Positions 8,009-15,583 of a DNA stretch of 17,582 bases are shown here, piece by piece. The notes under the pieces were generated by a model. That model ran no database searches and had not been told where the DNA came from. It worked only from the letters and a program-made list of their open reading frames with translations. The stretch is from Bacillota bacterium. GTDB taxonomy: Bacteria > Bacillota > Clostridia > Acetivibrionales > DSM-1351. The stretch lies in contig JAEYNI010000188.1 in the NCBI GenBank assembly GCA_023412635.1, positions 1-17,582 on the forward strand, in the 5' to 3' direction. A program made the translations under genes and the position numbers. Position 1 is the stretch's first letter. Each line of letters begins with the position of its first letter.

Positions 8009-8144
8009 CACATTTTCAAAAATACTTGTTTTATTTACAATTTGTTAATTAGTTCTCAGGCATTCCATATTACCTAGTACTAATAGTATTTCGTCGTTTA
8101 CCAAAAATATATATTAACAAAATCAGTTTTTTTTAAATTATTTA

Positions 8145-8173
8145 TTGACACTCTTAAAATTACCTAGTATAAT
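8145..8173 (+). promoter_or_regulatory. Promoter of tRNA-Leu
   Basis: Perfect consensus hexamers TTGACA (8145-8150) and TATAAT (8168-8173), 17 nt apart, place the start near 8180, about 35 nt before the mature tRNA end. Confidence 0.9.
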
Positions 8174-8214
8174 CATACTTGCTGATGCGGGAAGCACAGC
8201 AAAACACCATAAAT

Positions 8215-8297
8215 GCGATCGTGGCGGAACTGGCAGACGCGCACGTTTGAGGGGCGTGTGGGAGACCGTATGGGTTCAAGTCCCATCGATCGCACCA
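8215..8297 (+). tRNA. tRNA-Leu (anticodon GAG), CCA encoded
   Basis: The acceptor arms GCGATCG (8215-8221) and CGATCGC (8287-8293) pair fully, followed by A and an encoded CCA (8295-8297). The anticodon stem CACGT/GCGTG (8242-8246, 8254-8258) holds the loop TTGAGGG with GAG at 8249-8251, reading CUC/CUU. The TTCAAGT T-loop closes on ATGGG/CCCAT, and the variable region is longer than in class I tRNAs, as expected of leucine tRNAs. The gene ends in the usual attachment-site position for integrating elements, and its 3' end is repeated at 8609-8630. Confidence 0.97.
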
Positions 8298-8301
8298 AGA
8301 A

Positions 8302-8341
8302 AAAGAGACGATGATACGAAGTATCAATCGTTTCTTTTTTT
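8302..8341 (+). terminator. Terminator of tRNA-Leu
   Basis: CGATGATAC (8309-8317) pairs with GTATC-A-ATCG (8321-8330) with one bulged A and a GAA loop, followed by TTTCTTTTTTT. It lies directly after the encoded CCA. Confidence 0.85.
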
Positions 8342-8379
8342 ATGTATACGTATTAGGACTTGAACCCGTAAGGGCGCGA

Positions 8380-8577
8380 ACGTCGCCAAGATGACCTGAA
8401 CGGTCATCGGGCAGTGAGCGTAGGAGCCCGGTACCACGTCGAAGCGGATTTCGCTCCACATAAAATCCATCTACTTATATCTTTATATGGATTTTATGTA
8501 CCGCTCCATCGCTTCTCCTTTTCCCCACAAGTCTACGACTTGCAGGGACCCCCTTAATCGGTTTAGGTGGGCGACGT
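8380..8577. ncRNA. Candidate structured RNA inside the tRNA-adjacent insert, unidentified
   Basis: About 200 bp form a nested set of helices: ACGTCGCC (8380-8387) with GGCGACGT (8570-8577) as outer stem; hairpin GATGACC/GGTCATC (8390-8396, 8402-8408); a composite helix AGCG-GGAGC-GGTAC (8417-8434) with GTACC-GCTCC-CGCT (8498-8513); an inner 13-bp hairpin ACATAAAATCCAT/ATGGATTTTATGT (8458-8470, 8487-8499); and CAAGTC/GACTTG (8528-8533, 8537-8542). A further hairpin, TTTATGC/GCATAAA (8581-8587, 8601-8607), stands just before the second att-like repeat. Two base pairs compete between adjacent helices. No ORF explains the segment. I do not recognise the family; the strand is unknown. Possibilities are a mobile-element RNA or the hairpin-rich ends of a small transposon. 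Confidence 0.45.
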
Positions 8578-8645
8578 CACTTTATGCGAGGCTTGCCGAT
8601 GCATAAAACAAGTCCCATCGATCGCACCAAACAAAGAACTACCTT

Positions 8646-9093
8646 TCATAAAGTATACAATTTAATTTTCTTAATCAGACTTGATAGCTCTTCTGACATT
8701 TCTGCCATTGCTTTAGATAAAGAAACAATTTCTTCTGTCAAAGCTATTTGCTCTTCACTGGCTGCCGATACTCCTTCTGCATTTGCGGCAAACTCATGAC
8801 TTGTCTCATTTATTTCAATTCTGAATCATAGTGGAAAAAGAATTGGCCAGCTTGCCAAGTTCATCCTTTCTCATCAGAGCAGACTCAGGAATATTAACTG
8901 TTAAATCTCCATTTGCCAATCGTTCTGCTTGTTCGGAAACTGCAAGTATGGGTTTTGTTATTTTTCTGGATGAAAAATAAATATCAGCTGCTATAAGTAT
9001 AATACTTGTTAAAATAACTACAGATACTTTTGATTTCAGATTTTCTATCAGTTTCCTGTGTTCTGAAACGGGTTTGTAGGATAAATAATCCCA
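8646..9093 (-). pseudogene. Broken methyl-accepting chemotaxis protein
   Basis: Two MCP pieces lie end to end in different frames. The upstream piece (about 9093 to 8815) reads a short extracytoplasmic end, a membrane helix (VSVVILTSIILIAADIYF) and a HAMP domain with ITKPILAVSEQAERLANGD and RKDELGKLANSF, then hits TGA at 8815-8817. The downstream piece (to TGA at 8646) encodes only the last MCP helix, with HEFAANAEGVSAASEEQIAL. The whole methylation and signalling core between them is gone, and there is no start for the first piece. The last ~149 bp are almost identical to the second MCP gene at the right edge (two mismatches), so this is the relic of a duplicate copy. Confidence 0.85.
8668..8816 (-). 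repeat. MCP 3'-end direct repeat, left copy
   Basis: These 149 bp match 17285-17433 with two visible mismatches, in the same orientation and offset by 8617 bp. The copies bracket the transport operon, its regulator and the IS remnant. Confidence 0.95.
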
Positions 9094-9108
9094 TTAGTTT
9101 TATGTGCC

Positions 9109-9891
9109 CTAATTAATAATTGGAACACAGGCTTTTACAATGCTTCCCTTGGAGTCCTCTATACTGGTTATCCTGACATTGATTCCATAGGCTAATCTCA
9201 GGTTTTTTTCTGTTACAACCTCATCAACGTCTCCAATAATAAATTCATTATCCCTCAGCATCAAGGCCACCTTGGAAGAGCATAGGAAAACATGGTTTGG
9301 AAAATGTGAAGTCATAATAACTCCTATTCCCTTTTTTGAAAGCGTGTTGATTTGCTCCAGTACCCTGATCTGGTTTCCGAAATCAAGGTTTGAAGTGGGT
9401 TCATCCATAATAAGTATTTTGGGTTGCTGTGTCAGCGCACGTGCAATCAGAACCATTTGACGTTCCCCACCACTGATTTCTGTATAAACACGGTCTTTTA
9501 AAAATGAAATTCCCAAGGTATCTAATGCATCTTCTGCTATTTTTTTGTCCTCTGATGATGGAGAATCAAACATCCCCATATGAGCAGTCCTTCCCATCAC
9601 CACAATATCAAGTACTGTAAATGGGAAAGGTGGCGTATGGGCCTGAGGAACGTAGCCTACAAGTTTTGCAAGGTTTCTTTGGGACAGTCTATTAATATTC
9701 TTGCCATCTAACAGCACTTCGCCATCCAACAACTTTAAAAAGCCTAAAATACTTTTAAAGAAGGTTGTTTTCCCGACGCCATTTGCTCCAAGCAGACATA
9801 AAATTTCACCTGTTTCAACACTCAGCGAAATGTTTTCTACTACCTTTTTTGAACCGTAACCGCAAACGGCGTCTTTTACTTCCAGTCTCAT
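9109..9891 (-). CDS. ABC transporter ATPase, FecE/BtuD/MolC type
   Basis: 260 residues from ATG 9891. This start is chosen because GAGGGG sits 6 nt upstream and its ATG overlaps the permease stop as ATGA; an in-frame ATG at 9897 directly abuts that site. It powers import through the permease encoded before it. All ABC motifs are present: Walker A GANGVGKT (35-42), Q-loop Gln83 in YVPQ, signature ISGGE (139-143), Walker B ILIMDEP with Asp163-Glu164, and switch His196. The YVPQAHTPPFPFTVLDIVVMG pattern belongs to class III importers for iron complexes, cobalamin, haem and, in MolABC, molybdate/tungstate. It is last of seven genes in the operon; no terminator is evident after the TAG, so the transcript may run into the MCP relic. 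Ligand not determinable from this subunit. Confidence 0.93.
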   Translation of the reverse strand: MRLEVKDAVCGYGSKKVVENISLSVETGEILCLLGANGVGKTTFFKSILGFLKLLDGEVLLDGKNINRLSQRNLAKLVGYVPQAHTPPFPFTVLDIVVMGRTAHMGMFDSPSSEDKKIAEDALDTLGISFLKDRVYTEISGGERQMVLIARALTQQPKILIMDEPTSNLDFGNQIRVLEQINTLSKKGIGVIMTSHFPNHVFLCSSKVALMLRDNEFIIGDVDEVVTEKNLRLAYGINVRITSIEDSKGSIVKACVPIIN

Positions 9892-10973
9892 ATCCATCCC
9901 CTCTTTCCCTTAATCAAAAGATAAATAAAGAACGGAGCACCTATTAATGAAGTGAGAATACCTAATGGAATCTCTAACGAAAAGCTGCTTCTGGCCACAT
10001 CATCCACTAGAAGAAGATATGTACTGCCAATAAAGAGAGACGTTGGTAGCAAAACCTTATAATTAGGTCCCACTAGCATTCTGGCCAAGTGAGGTATAAT
10101 GAGACCCACCCAGCCGATCATACCGCAAATTGAAACCGATGCTGCCGTTAACAGGGTTGAACATACAATGATAATTATTCTGAGTACCGAGGTACGAATC
10201 CCCAATGCTTTTGCCTCCTCTTCCCCAAAGGATAGAACATTGAGCTTCCATCTTAGAAGGATAAGCGGTACAGTTCCAAACAGAATAGGAAGAATTATTA
10301 TGGAAACATCTTTCATGCTTATGGAAGACAGCCCACCCATTAACCAGAAGGTTATTGCAGGAAGCTTGCTGTATGGGTCTGCTAAATATTTGGTAATTGA
10401 AATAAAGGAAGTAAACAAGGTGGAAACAACCATACCTGTTAGTACCAATACCAAAACTGCATTGCTCCCTTTCTTTATAATTGTACTAATGATTAAGGTC
10501 AAAGCAACTGCCCCTAACCCAAAAAGAAAGGAGGATATCTGTATTCCAATAATACCAAAAGACATAAGGATTCCCATAGCTGCTCCAAATCCAGCTCCTG
10601 CAGATGCTCCAAGAATATCTGGTGACACCATGGGATTTTTGAATAACCCCTGATAAGCAGCTCCAGAAACTGATAACGCACCCCCAACCAGCATAGCTGC
10701 AAGTATTCTCGGAGTTCTCACCTTAAATATTACCGTTTCTGCTGTGGTAGTCCATGTGGCTTCCAGCCCAAATACTTTTGAAAAGAAGATGTTTAGTATT
10801 TCACTTAAGGAAATGCCATATCTTCCTATTGTAAAGGAAATAAAAAATGCTAGGATTGGCATAACAGCTAATATAATCATCATATATTTTACACTTCTTT
10901 TTGATTCTTTATATCTATGGCGGCTAAAAGCTTTTATGTATTTTTTTACTCCCAGTTCATTTATGGATTCCAT
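9888..10973 (-). CDS. ABC transporter permease, FecCD/BtuC family
   Basis: 361 residues, about ten membrane helices, the usual size. Family-typical motifs are VRTPRILAAMLVGGALSVSG and KNPMVSPDILGASAGAGFG in the first half, and GMIGWVGLIIPHLARMLVGP followed by LLVDDVARS near the C-terminus, the region that contacts the ATPase. The start ATG (10973) lies inside the end of the lipoprotein gene (13-nt overlap), with AGGAAGTG 8 nt upstream. Its stop overlaps the next ATG as ATGA. One permease gene is present, so the pore is probably a homodimer as in BtuC. The N-terminal 30 residues (SRHRYKESKRS) are a basic cytoplasmic leader. It acts in the membrane with the neighbouring lipoprotein and ATPase. 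Confidence 0.94.
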   Translation of the reverse strand: MESINELGVKKYIKAFSRHRYKESKRSVKYMMIILAVMPILAFFISFTIGRYGISLSEILNIFFSKVFGLEATWTTTAETVIFKVRTPRILAAMLVGGALSVSGAAYQGLFKNPMVSPDILGASAGAGFGAAMGILMSFGIIGIQISSFLFGLGAVALTLIISTIIKKGSNAVLVLVLTGMVVSTLFTSFISITKYLADPYSKLPAITFWLMGGLSSISMKDVSIIILPILFGTVPLILLRWKLNVLSFGEEEAKALGIRTSVLRIIIIVCSTLLTAASVSICGMIGWVGLIIPHLARMLVGPNYKVLLPTSLFIGSTYLLLVDDVARSSFSLEIPLGILTSLIGAPFFIYLLIKGKRGWI

Positions 10974-12136
10974 AATAACTTCACTTCCTCATCTGTAAGC
11001 TTTTTGTGGTAGAATTTCTCATAAAAGTCCTTGGCTTCTTTTGTAATGTCCAGGTCTACATAATCAGGGTATAACAGGTTCGCAAGCCACTTTACACCTA
11101 TGATACGATTCACTGACGGAGGCCTATCAAACCAATCGAAGGGTCTATTAGGGATGGAGTATACCTTTTTATCCTTTACTGCTTTAATATCCTTCCACTC
11201 GGGAGTATTGTATACCTCATTATAGAATCCACCCTTTGTATCCTTGTCATATCCCACAATAATGACCTCCGGATCCCATTTCATCAACTGCTCCAATGAT
11301 ACTGCCGACCTGCCGTAACCTCCCTGCATAGGGACATCCGCTACATTTATACCACCCACGAAATCAAGCACCTCTGTATGAAATGAGCCTTTAGAATCAG
11401 TTTCAAGTCCCTTCGGGCCTTCCGCATAATAAACCCTGGCCTTTTTTTCATCAGGAATTTTCGACTTAAAGGTGTTTATATCGGCAATTGTCTTAGCACA
11501 GTAATCTCCAAGCTCCTTTGCGCGAGCCTCTTCATTCATAATATCTCCAATTTCCTTATACATTTTGTCGAGCTTTTCAAGTGGTCCATCCAGCATTACA
11601 ACCGGTATTCCTGTCTGTTCCTGAATTTTGTCCGATAATGATATTTGTGAATCCTCAATTGTACCTATAGAAAAAATAACGTCTGGATGTACCTTAATGA
11701 TTTCTTCAATATTTCCTGACCCATTCTTACCCGACCAGACTCCCAACACTGGTAGACTATGATATTTTTCATCAATAAACTGTTTATCAACATCTGACAG
11801 TTCAAATCCCCACCCTGCAAGCTTATCGGGATTCAAGGTATACAGCACTATAATCCCAATCTGACTGGTTGTATAGGCCTTCTTAATTGTGGTGGGTACC
11901 TCAACTGTCCGTCCAGCCATATCTACTATTTTCCGGGTTTTTTCACTATTAGCCTCACTCTTTTGATCGGCTGCCGTAGACGTACTCTGTTCACCCTTCT
12001 GCTGGGCTACCGTATTCTGAGCTACCGTAGACGGATTCTGTTCACTAACCTTTTCAGCTGTGTTTCCACAACCATTAAATAAAAAGGATATCATTATTAT
12101 CATAATGAGTACTATAAAAAGTAAATTATTCTTCAT
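10961..12136 (-). CDS. Class III substrate-binding lipoprotein (FecB/BtuF/MolA-like)
   Basis: 391 residues: a hydrophobic signal ending in LFNGC with lipidated Cys23 (the lipobox is not textbook but well placed), a Ser/Thr/Gln linker to about residue 67, then a PF01497-type domain starting RKIVDMAGRTVEVP. HPDVIFSIGTI and WDPEVIIVGYD are the usual strand motifs of class III binding proteins. It should capture the substrate outside the cell and deliver it to the permease. The C-terminal NRPFDWFDRPPSVNRIIG, rich in aromatic and Arg residues, might line the site; it is unlike most haem or cobalamin binders I can recall, but that is a weak impression. The start overlaps the stop of the gene before it (TAATG). 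Iron complexes, corrinoids and molybdate/tungstate all remain possible. Confidence 0.9.
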   Translation of the reverse strand: MKNNLLFIVLIMIIMISFLFNGCGNTAEKVSEQNPSTVAQNTVAQQKGEQSTSTAADQKSEANSEKTRKIVDMAGRTVEVPTTIKKAYTTSQIGIIVLYTLNPDKLAGWGFELSDVDKQFIDEKYHSLPVLGVWSGKNGSGNIEEIIKVHPDVIFSIGTIEDSQISLSDKIQEQTGIPVVMLDGPLEKLDKMYKEIGDIMNEEARAKELGDYCAKTIADINTFKSKIPDEKKARVYYAEGPKGLETDSKGSFHTEVLDFVGGINVADVPMQGGYGRSAVSLEQLMKWDPEVIIVGYDKDTKGGFYNEVYNTPEWKDIKAVKDKKVYSIPNRPFDWFDRPPSVNRIIGVKWLANLLYPDYVDLDITKEAKDFYEKFYHKKLTDEEVKLLWNP

Positions 12137-13173
12137 TACCGCACCTTCCTTTCCAAATCTCCAAAAATTTCACCTACACTAAAGTCTATTCTCTCACCAT
12201 TTCTAAGGGAATTACGAATCTCAATCATCTTGGCATCCAGATAGCCCAAAAGTTCTAGATTCTCCCTCTCCAGATTGCTGGTCTCAATAATGTTACTCAT
12301 TCCTCCGTTACTGATCACAATTCGTTTATCTCCCATTAAAGCAAGAATAGGATCATGTGTAGCCATCAGAACAATTTTTTCCCTTTTAACAAGAAGCTCC
12401 AGAGCTTTCTTGCGGTCTACTCCGGCATTTTCAATTTCATCAATTAATACAATGGGTGAACTGCTTAAGAGCGCAGTGTCTGCAATCATCAAAGCTCTGG
12501 ATTGTCCCCCGCTTAATGCTGTAACTGCTGTATCCAACGAGAATTTTTCTCCTGCAAGCTCGTTTGCACATTGTGAAATGGTTTTCACAATCCAATCGAT
12601 ATCCTGAGCCATTCGACATTCAGCATGCATTGTAATAAATTGCTTCACTGTCAGATCCATAATAAAATTCATATTTTGTGATAATTGAGCTACAAGTTTA
12701 TGTTCTACCAAGAACCGCTTCTCGTAATCAGGAGCCTTACCGTTTAATAGAACTCTTCTACCGGTCGGCGTATCACCTTGAGCAAGACATTCTATATCCG
12801 CAAGCAGCCTGCTTTTTCCTGAACCTGTAGGTCCAACAATGCATATAATCTCTCCGGGCTTCATAGTCAAAGTAATATTTTCTCTATTCCCGGATTTATT
12901 ACGGCCACCTACCACAGCAATTTCATTTACTACAAAGCCGGGCTTCAATTTCAGCTCAGTCATTTTTTCCAAATATGAAATGAAATGGCTTACAATTTGT
13001 TGACGTTCCATTCCATAATCTTCAAAAAAGCTGTCGCCAAGTGTTTTCAAAAAAGCTTCAATAGTAAGTCCGGCTTTAGCCGACCTTATTCCCAGCGAAA
13101 TAAAGAAATCCTCCGCAAAGGGATACTCCATCAATATTTCGTTCAATGCTGTTGACAAGACGTATTCCTTCAT
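12136..13173 (-). CDS. Soluble ABC-type ATPase with an extra N-terminal domain
   Basis: 345 residues. Residues 1-75 form a helical domain (LNEILMEYPFAEDFFISLGI...FISYLEKM) reminiscent of DUF1858-like modules but without their cysteines. The ABC domain follows: Walker A GPTGSGKS (114-121), signature LSGGQ (220-224), Walker B IVLIDEIE (241-248) and His273. The usual DEP after Walker B is DEIENAG, and the Q-loop region (VAQLSQNM) is unlike that of importers. It has no membrane segments and the operon has a separate FecE-type ATPase, so it may not drive the permease; a role in energising a soluble insertion or release step is inferred. Start and stop both use TAATG overlaps with its neighbours; GGATGTGA lies upstream. 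Function unrecognised beyond the ATPase fold. Confidence 0.85.
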   Translation of the reverse strand: MKEYVLSTALNEILMEYPFAEDFFISLGIRSAKAGLTIEAFLKTLGDSFFEDYGMERQQIVSHFISYLEKMTELKLKPGFVVNEIAVVGGRNKSGNRENITLTMKPGEIICIVGPTGSGKSRLLADIECLAQGDTPTGRRVLLNGKAPDYEKRFLVEHKLVAQLSQNMNFIMDLTVKQFITMHAECRMAQDIDWIVKTISQCANELAGEKFSLDTAVTALSGGQSRALMIADTALLSSSPIVLIDEIENAGVDRKKALELLVKREKIVLMATHDPILALMGDKRIVISNGGMSNIIETSNLERENLELLGYLDAKMIEIRNSLRNGERIDFSVGEIFGDLERKVR

Positions 13174-13868
13174 TAACTCACATCCTTAAAATCCATCTTC
13201 TTGAGATTTCCAACCTGATGATCCTCTCCTATTCTTGTTTCTCCAATACAATAAGAGCACAGTGCAGCCGGCATGGAAAACCTCAGTCTCTTCCCCCGGA
13301 GACTGAATATATCGGGGGCTGCCTTAAGCTTCATTGCTAAATCAAAAGCTCCCTGTCCAGTTATGCCATTAACAAAGGTAATAAAAGCCTTGGGATTAGC
13401 CTGTTTTACCTTAAAGCAGAAAACTTCTCTTTCAGCCTGAGATACGACATCTCCCTTTGTGATAACAACAATGTCCGCCAGCTTAAGCATTGGACCTATC
13501 TTCTTGGGTGTGTTCACACCCGAAAGACAATCAATAACACATACTGCAAGAACTTCTTTAATGTGGGGAGAACATCTGTTACATAATCCGGCACTTTCAC
13601 TAATTAAATAATCCAGTTTTTTCTGACCTGCCCACTCAAGACAAGCTTCAATATTACTAATAAAGAAATGGTCGGGGCACAAATTTCCCGAAAGCCCTAC
13701 TTTTACCTGAAGCCTTGCCTCCTTATACAATTGCTCATCACAGGTTGAAAAGCAGTCAAACTTAACAATTCCAATTTTATTAAGGTCTGTTCCTATAAAT
13801 TCAAGAGTCTTTAAAATGACAGAGGTTTTGCCAGATGACGGCGGACCCGATACTGTAATTAGTCTCAT
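13173..13868 (-). CDS. HypB/CobW-like P-loop protein with CxxC motifs
   Basis: 231 residues. The P-loop GPPSSGKTS (8-16) begins right after the start, YLISESAG (88-94) resembles the Walker B/switch of SIMIBI-class GTPases such as HypB, UreG and CobW, and TKGD (137-140) may serve as guanine-recognition motif. Many cysteines are present: Cys39 and Cys43, Cys64, CNRC (96-99) beside the switch, and CSYC (204-207) near the end. HypB and UreG deliver nickel in a GTP-dependent way, so a metallochaperone role here is reasonable but inferred. The start overlaps the preceding stop as ATGA with AAGGAG 9 nt upstream. It is sandwiched between a soluble binding-like protein and an ABC ATPase, suggesting a cytoplasmic relay for an imported metal. 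It may be annotated elsewhere as a cobalamin-synthesis P47K-type protein. Confidence 0.8.
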   Translation of the reverse strand: MRLITVSGPPSSGKTSVILKTLEFIGTDLNKIGIVKFDCFSTCDEQLYKEARLQVKVGLSGNLCPDHFFISNIEACLEWAGQKKLDYLISESAGLCNRCSPHIKEVLAVCVIDCLSGVNTPKKIGPMLKLADIVVITKGDVVSQAEREVFCFKVKQANPKAFITFVNGITGQGAFDLAMKLKAAPDIFSLRGKRLRFSMPAALCSYCIGETRIGEDHQVGNLKKMDFKDVS

Positions 13869-14890
13869 AGCACCATCTCCTTTACTTCGGTGTTACCAGT
13901 CCAAACCCGTTTTAAAATTCTCATAACATATTCCATTAGCTCATGGATTGAGTGTTTCCTTATGTAATCCCAGCCCAGCCACTTAAGAACTGCTCCTTCC
14001 GGAAGCCTGTTATCGACCTTGGCATTCATAACAGGAAAATAGTTATGTGCACATTTTTCTCCATAAGCGTATCCAATTATAAAATCAACGATAGGCTTGT
14101 ATTTTTCAAATGCAAATTCCTTGGTCAGCAGGTAAATTGGGGTTGTTAATGCACCATCCTCAGGCCATATGACTTCTGTCACATCATTCCTTGGACAGGA
14201 TTTCGCAAATATCCAGGGTATGACATAAACCGCTGCACCTTCACTGTTGTTGGTTCCAGCCATCTTAGCCATATGAGATGCATGACACCCGCTCTTAATA
14301 TTGTTGGCTATCTTAACGACCCCTTCCTCACCATGTTCTTTATATATGTATAGAAACAAATCTTCATGAAAATCGCCATGGGAAGCACCAATAATAATAT
14401 TGTTTTTGTACACGGGATTTAATAAATCACTCCAACGTTTGGGCATGGGCAGATTCCCAAGCTTCTTTCTGTCAATCAGCATAACCAATGGAAGAACAGA
14501 GTACACTGTATACCATCCCTTTGGATCAACTAATCCGGCACTTACAAAAGACTTATGAATTTCATTCTGAGGAACTGCTTTAAAATAATCCTTATATATA
14601 AATCCCTCTACAAATTCCTGCCTGAAAAAATCACCAAAGCCCACACTTGCAATTATATCCGGGAGCTGATCTATACTTTCAGCTTTCCAAATATCCTCAT
14701 ATGGATCTCCATCAGTACATCCCGTAGGGACATAATATGTGAAATTCATATTATCATTATGTAATTGGTAGCTTTTCAGAACTTCCTCAAAGCTATCTCT
14801 GAAGGTAAGCTTTAAAGGACAATAGGTATATCCGATAAAGTTTGCTCTATCATGGGCGTATTTCTCCTTAATATCAGTAACTGCATTCAT
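13865..14890 (-). CDS. Signal-less periplasmic-binding-protein-like protein
   Basis: 341 residues, starting one base after the methyltransferase stop, with GAGGTGAG upstream. The fold pattern matches type 2 binding proteins of the iron/AfuA kind: a first lobe with FTYYVPTGCTDGDPYEDIW and IIASVGFGDFF, the hinge-like segment TVYSVLPLVMLIDRKKLG and RWSDLLNPVYKN, then GEEGVVKIANNI and VYVIPWIFAKSC. There is no signal peptide or lipobox, so it should stay in the cytoplasm. Five spread-out cysteines (24, 58, 202, 232, 280) could bind metal. A cytoplasmic binding protein in the same operon as an exported one is odd for an importer and fits an internal carrier or sensor instead. The exact ligand is unknown; family placement is from motif pattern only. 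Confidence 0.75.
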   Translation of the reverse strand: MNAVTDIKEKYAHDRANFIGYTYCPLKLTFRDSFEEVLKSYQLHNDNMNFTYYVPTGCTDGDPYEDIWKAESIDQLPDIIASVGFGDFFRQEFVEGFIYKDYFKAVPQNEIHKSFVSAGLVDPKGWYTVYSVLPLVMLIDRKKLGNLPMPKRWSDLLNPVYKNNIIIGASHGDFHEDLFLYIYKEHGEEGVVKIANNIKSGCHASHMAKMAGTNNSEGAAVYVIPWIFAKSCPRNDVTEVIWPEDGALTTPIYLLTKEFAFEKYKPIVDFIIGYAYGEKCAHNYFPVMNAKVDNRLPEGAVLKWLGWDYIRKHSIHELMEYVMRILKRVWTGNTEVKEMVL

Positions 14891-15526
14891 TTAACTCACC
14901 TCCCTGGTACTTTCCTTCTTAAATATAACCCATATACCCTTTTCATCATCTGTTATCTTAAAATTAGAGATTTCAGCCTGACATAATATTTGTGTGAAAT
15001 GATCCACAGTATTTCCCTCAACAAATTTTTCTCTGCTTTTGGGCCATTCACTGTCACGTTCTTTCATCTTCTTATCTACCTGTTCTTTTAGCTGCGAGTT
15101 ACCAAAGCCTCCGCCAATATAAGCCATACCACCCTCTGCAAGGACCCTGTAAATCTCTTCAAAACCCTTTTTCTGGTCTTCCCAGAACCAAACAGATCCT
15201 CTACTAACACACAAGTCAATTGTTCCATCTTCAAAAGGCATTCTTTGTACATCACCAAGCACAGAAGTAGCTCGTTGGGCCAGGCCCCACTCATCGGCTC
15301 TATTTGTTGCTATAGTTATCGCATCCTCAAGTTTATCCAGAAGAATAACACACATATCTGTAATTTGCGCTAGTGAGAGTCCTAAATGACCGCCTCCGCT
15401 TCCAATGTCAAGACATGTGCCTGACGTTATACCTGTCTTCTCAACAATTTGCTGTGCAATGACCGGGTATATCAAAAAAAACGGTCCACTTGCAATTTCA
15501 TCGAATTCATAAGCTTTTCCTTTCAT
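14891..15526 (-). CDS. Class I SAM-dependent methyltransferase
   Basis: 211 residues, first gene of the operon, with AAGGGGATGG upstream of ATG 15526. Motif I is CLDIGSGGG (38-46), the acidic residue ending strand 2 is Asp64 in ILLDK, GDVQRMPF (91-98) and IDLCVSRGSVWFW (103-115) are motifs II-IV, and YRVLAEGGMAYIGGG (126-140) follows. It resembles UbiE/COQ5-like small-molecule methyltransferases. The N-terminal GPFFLIYPVIAQQI segment probably caps the active site. A substrate cannot be inferred from sequence; position at the head of a metal-transport-like operon hints at methylation of a ligand, a metalloid or a protein partner. Expression should depend on the leader terminator 60-110 nt upstream. 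Confidence 0.88.
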   Translation of the reverse strand: MKGKAYEFDEIASGPFFLIYPVIAQQIVEKTGITSGTCLDIGSGGGHLGLSLAQITDMCVILLDKLEDAITIATNRADEWGLAQRATSVLGDVQRMPFEDGTIDLCVSRGSVWFWEDQKKGFEEIYRVLAEGGMAYIGGGFGNSQLKEQVDKKMKERDSEWPKSREKFVEGNTVDHFTQILCQAEISNFKITDDEKGIWVIFKKESTREVS

Positions 15527-15583
15527 TTAACCATCCCCTTTTAATACTAGTTGCCTTATAAATGTCGTTTAAATAATGAATAT

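Larger units (their letters stand above)
8277..8630. mobile_element. Short insert bounded by a duplicated tRNA 3' end (att-like direct repeats at 8277-8298 and 8609-8630)
   Basis: The last 21 nt of the tRNA gene plus the next base (8277-8298) recur perfectly at 8609-8630, a 22-nt direct repeat 332 bp apart. Duplication of a tRNA 3' end is what tyrosine-recombinase elements leave on entering a tRNA gene. The 310 bp between the copies hold the tRNA terminator and a visibly more GC-rich segment (about 8356-8607) with no protein-coding gene or integrase, so this is either a deletion remnant or a miniature passenger of some element. The second copy abuts the broken chemoreceptor gene. The repeat is seen directly; the integration history is inferred. 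Confidence 0.7.

Noticed and set aside
8145..8363. ORF across the tRNA-Leu promoter and gene
   Set aside because: It runs through the promoter, tRNA and terminator, with no start signal; the tRNA explains the sequence.
8584..8799. Plus-strand ORF over the second tRNA-end repeat
   Set aside because: It is antisense to the MCP relic and starts in the structured insert; no protein features.
10099..10653. 184-residue plus-strand ORF
   Set aside because: It lies wholly inside the permease gene on the opposite strand, has no ribosome binding site and no family resemblance; a shadow of a membrane-protein gene.
9109..12136. Naming the importer as siderophore, haem or cobalamin specific
   Set aside because: The three subunits match the whole class III family, with no receptor, IsdG, cobinamide or siderophore gene nearby to decide the ligand.
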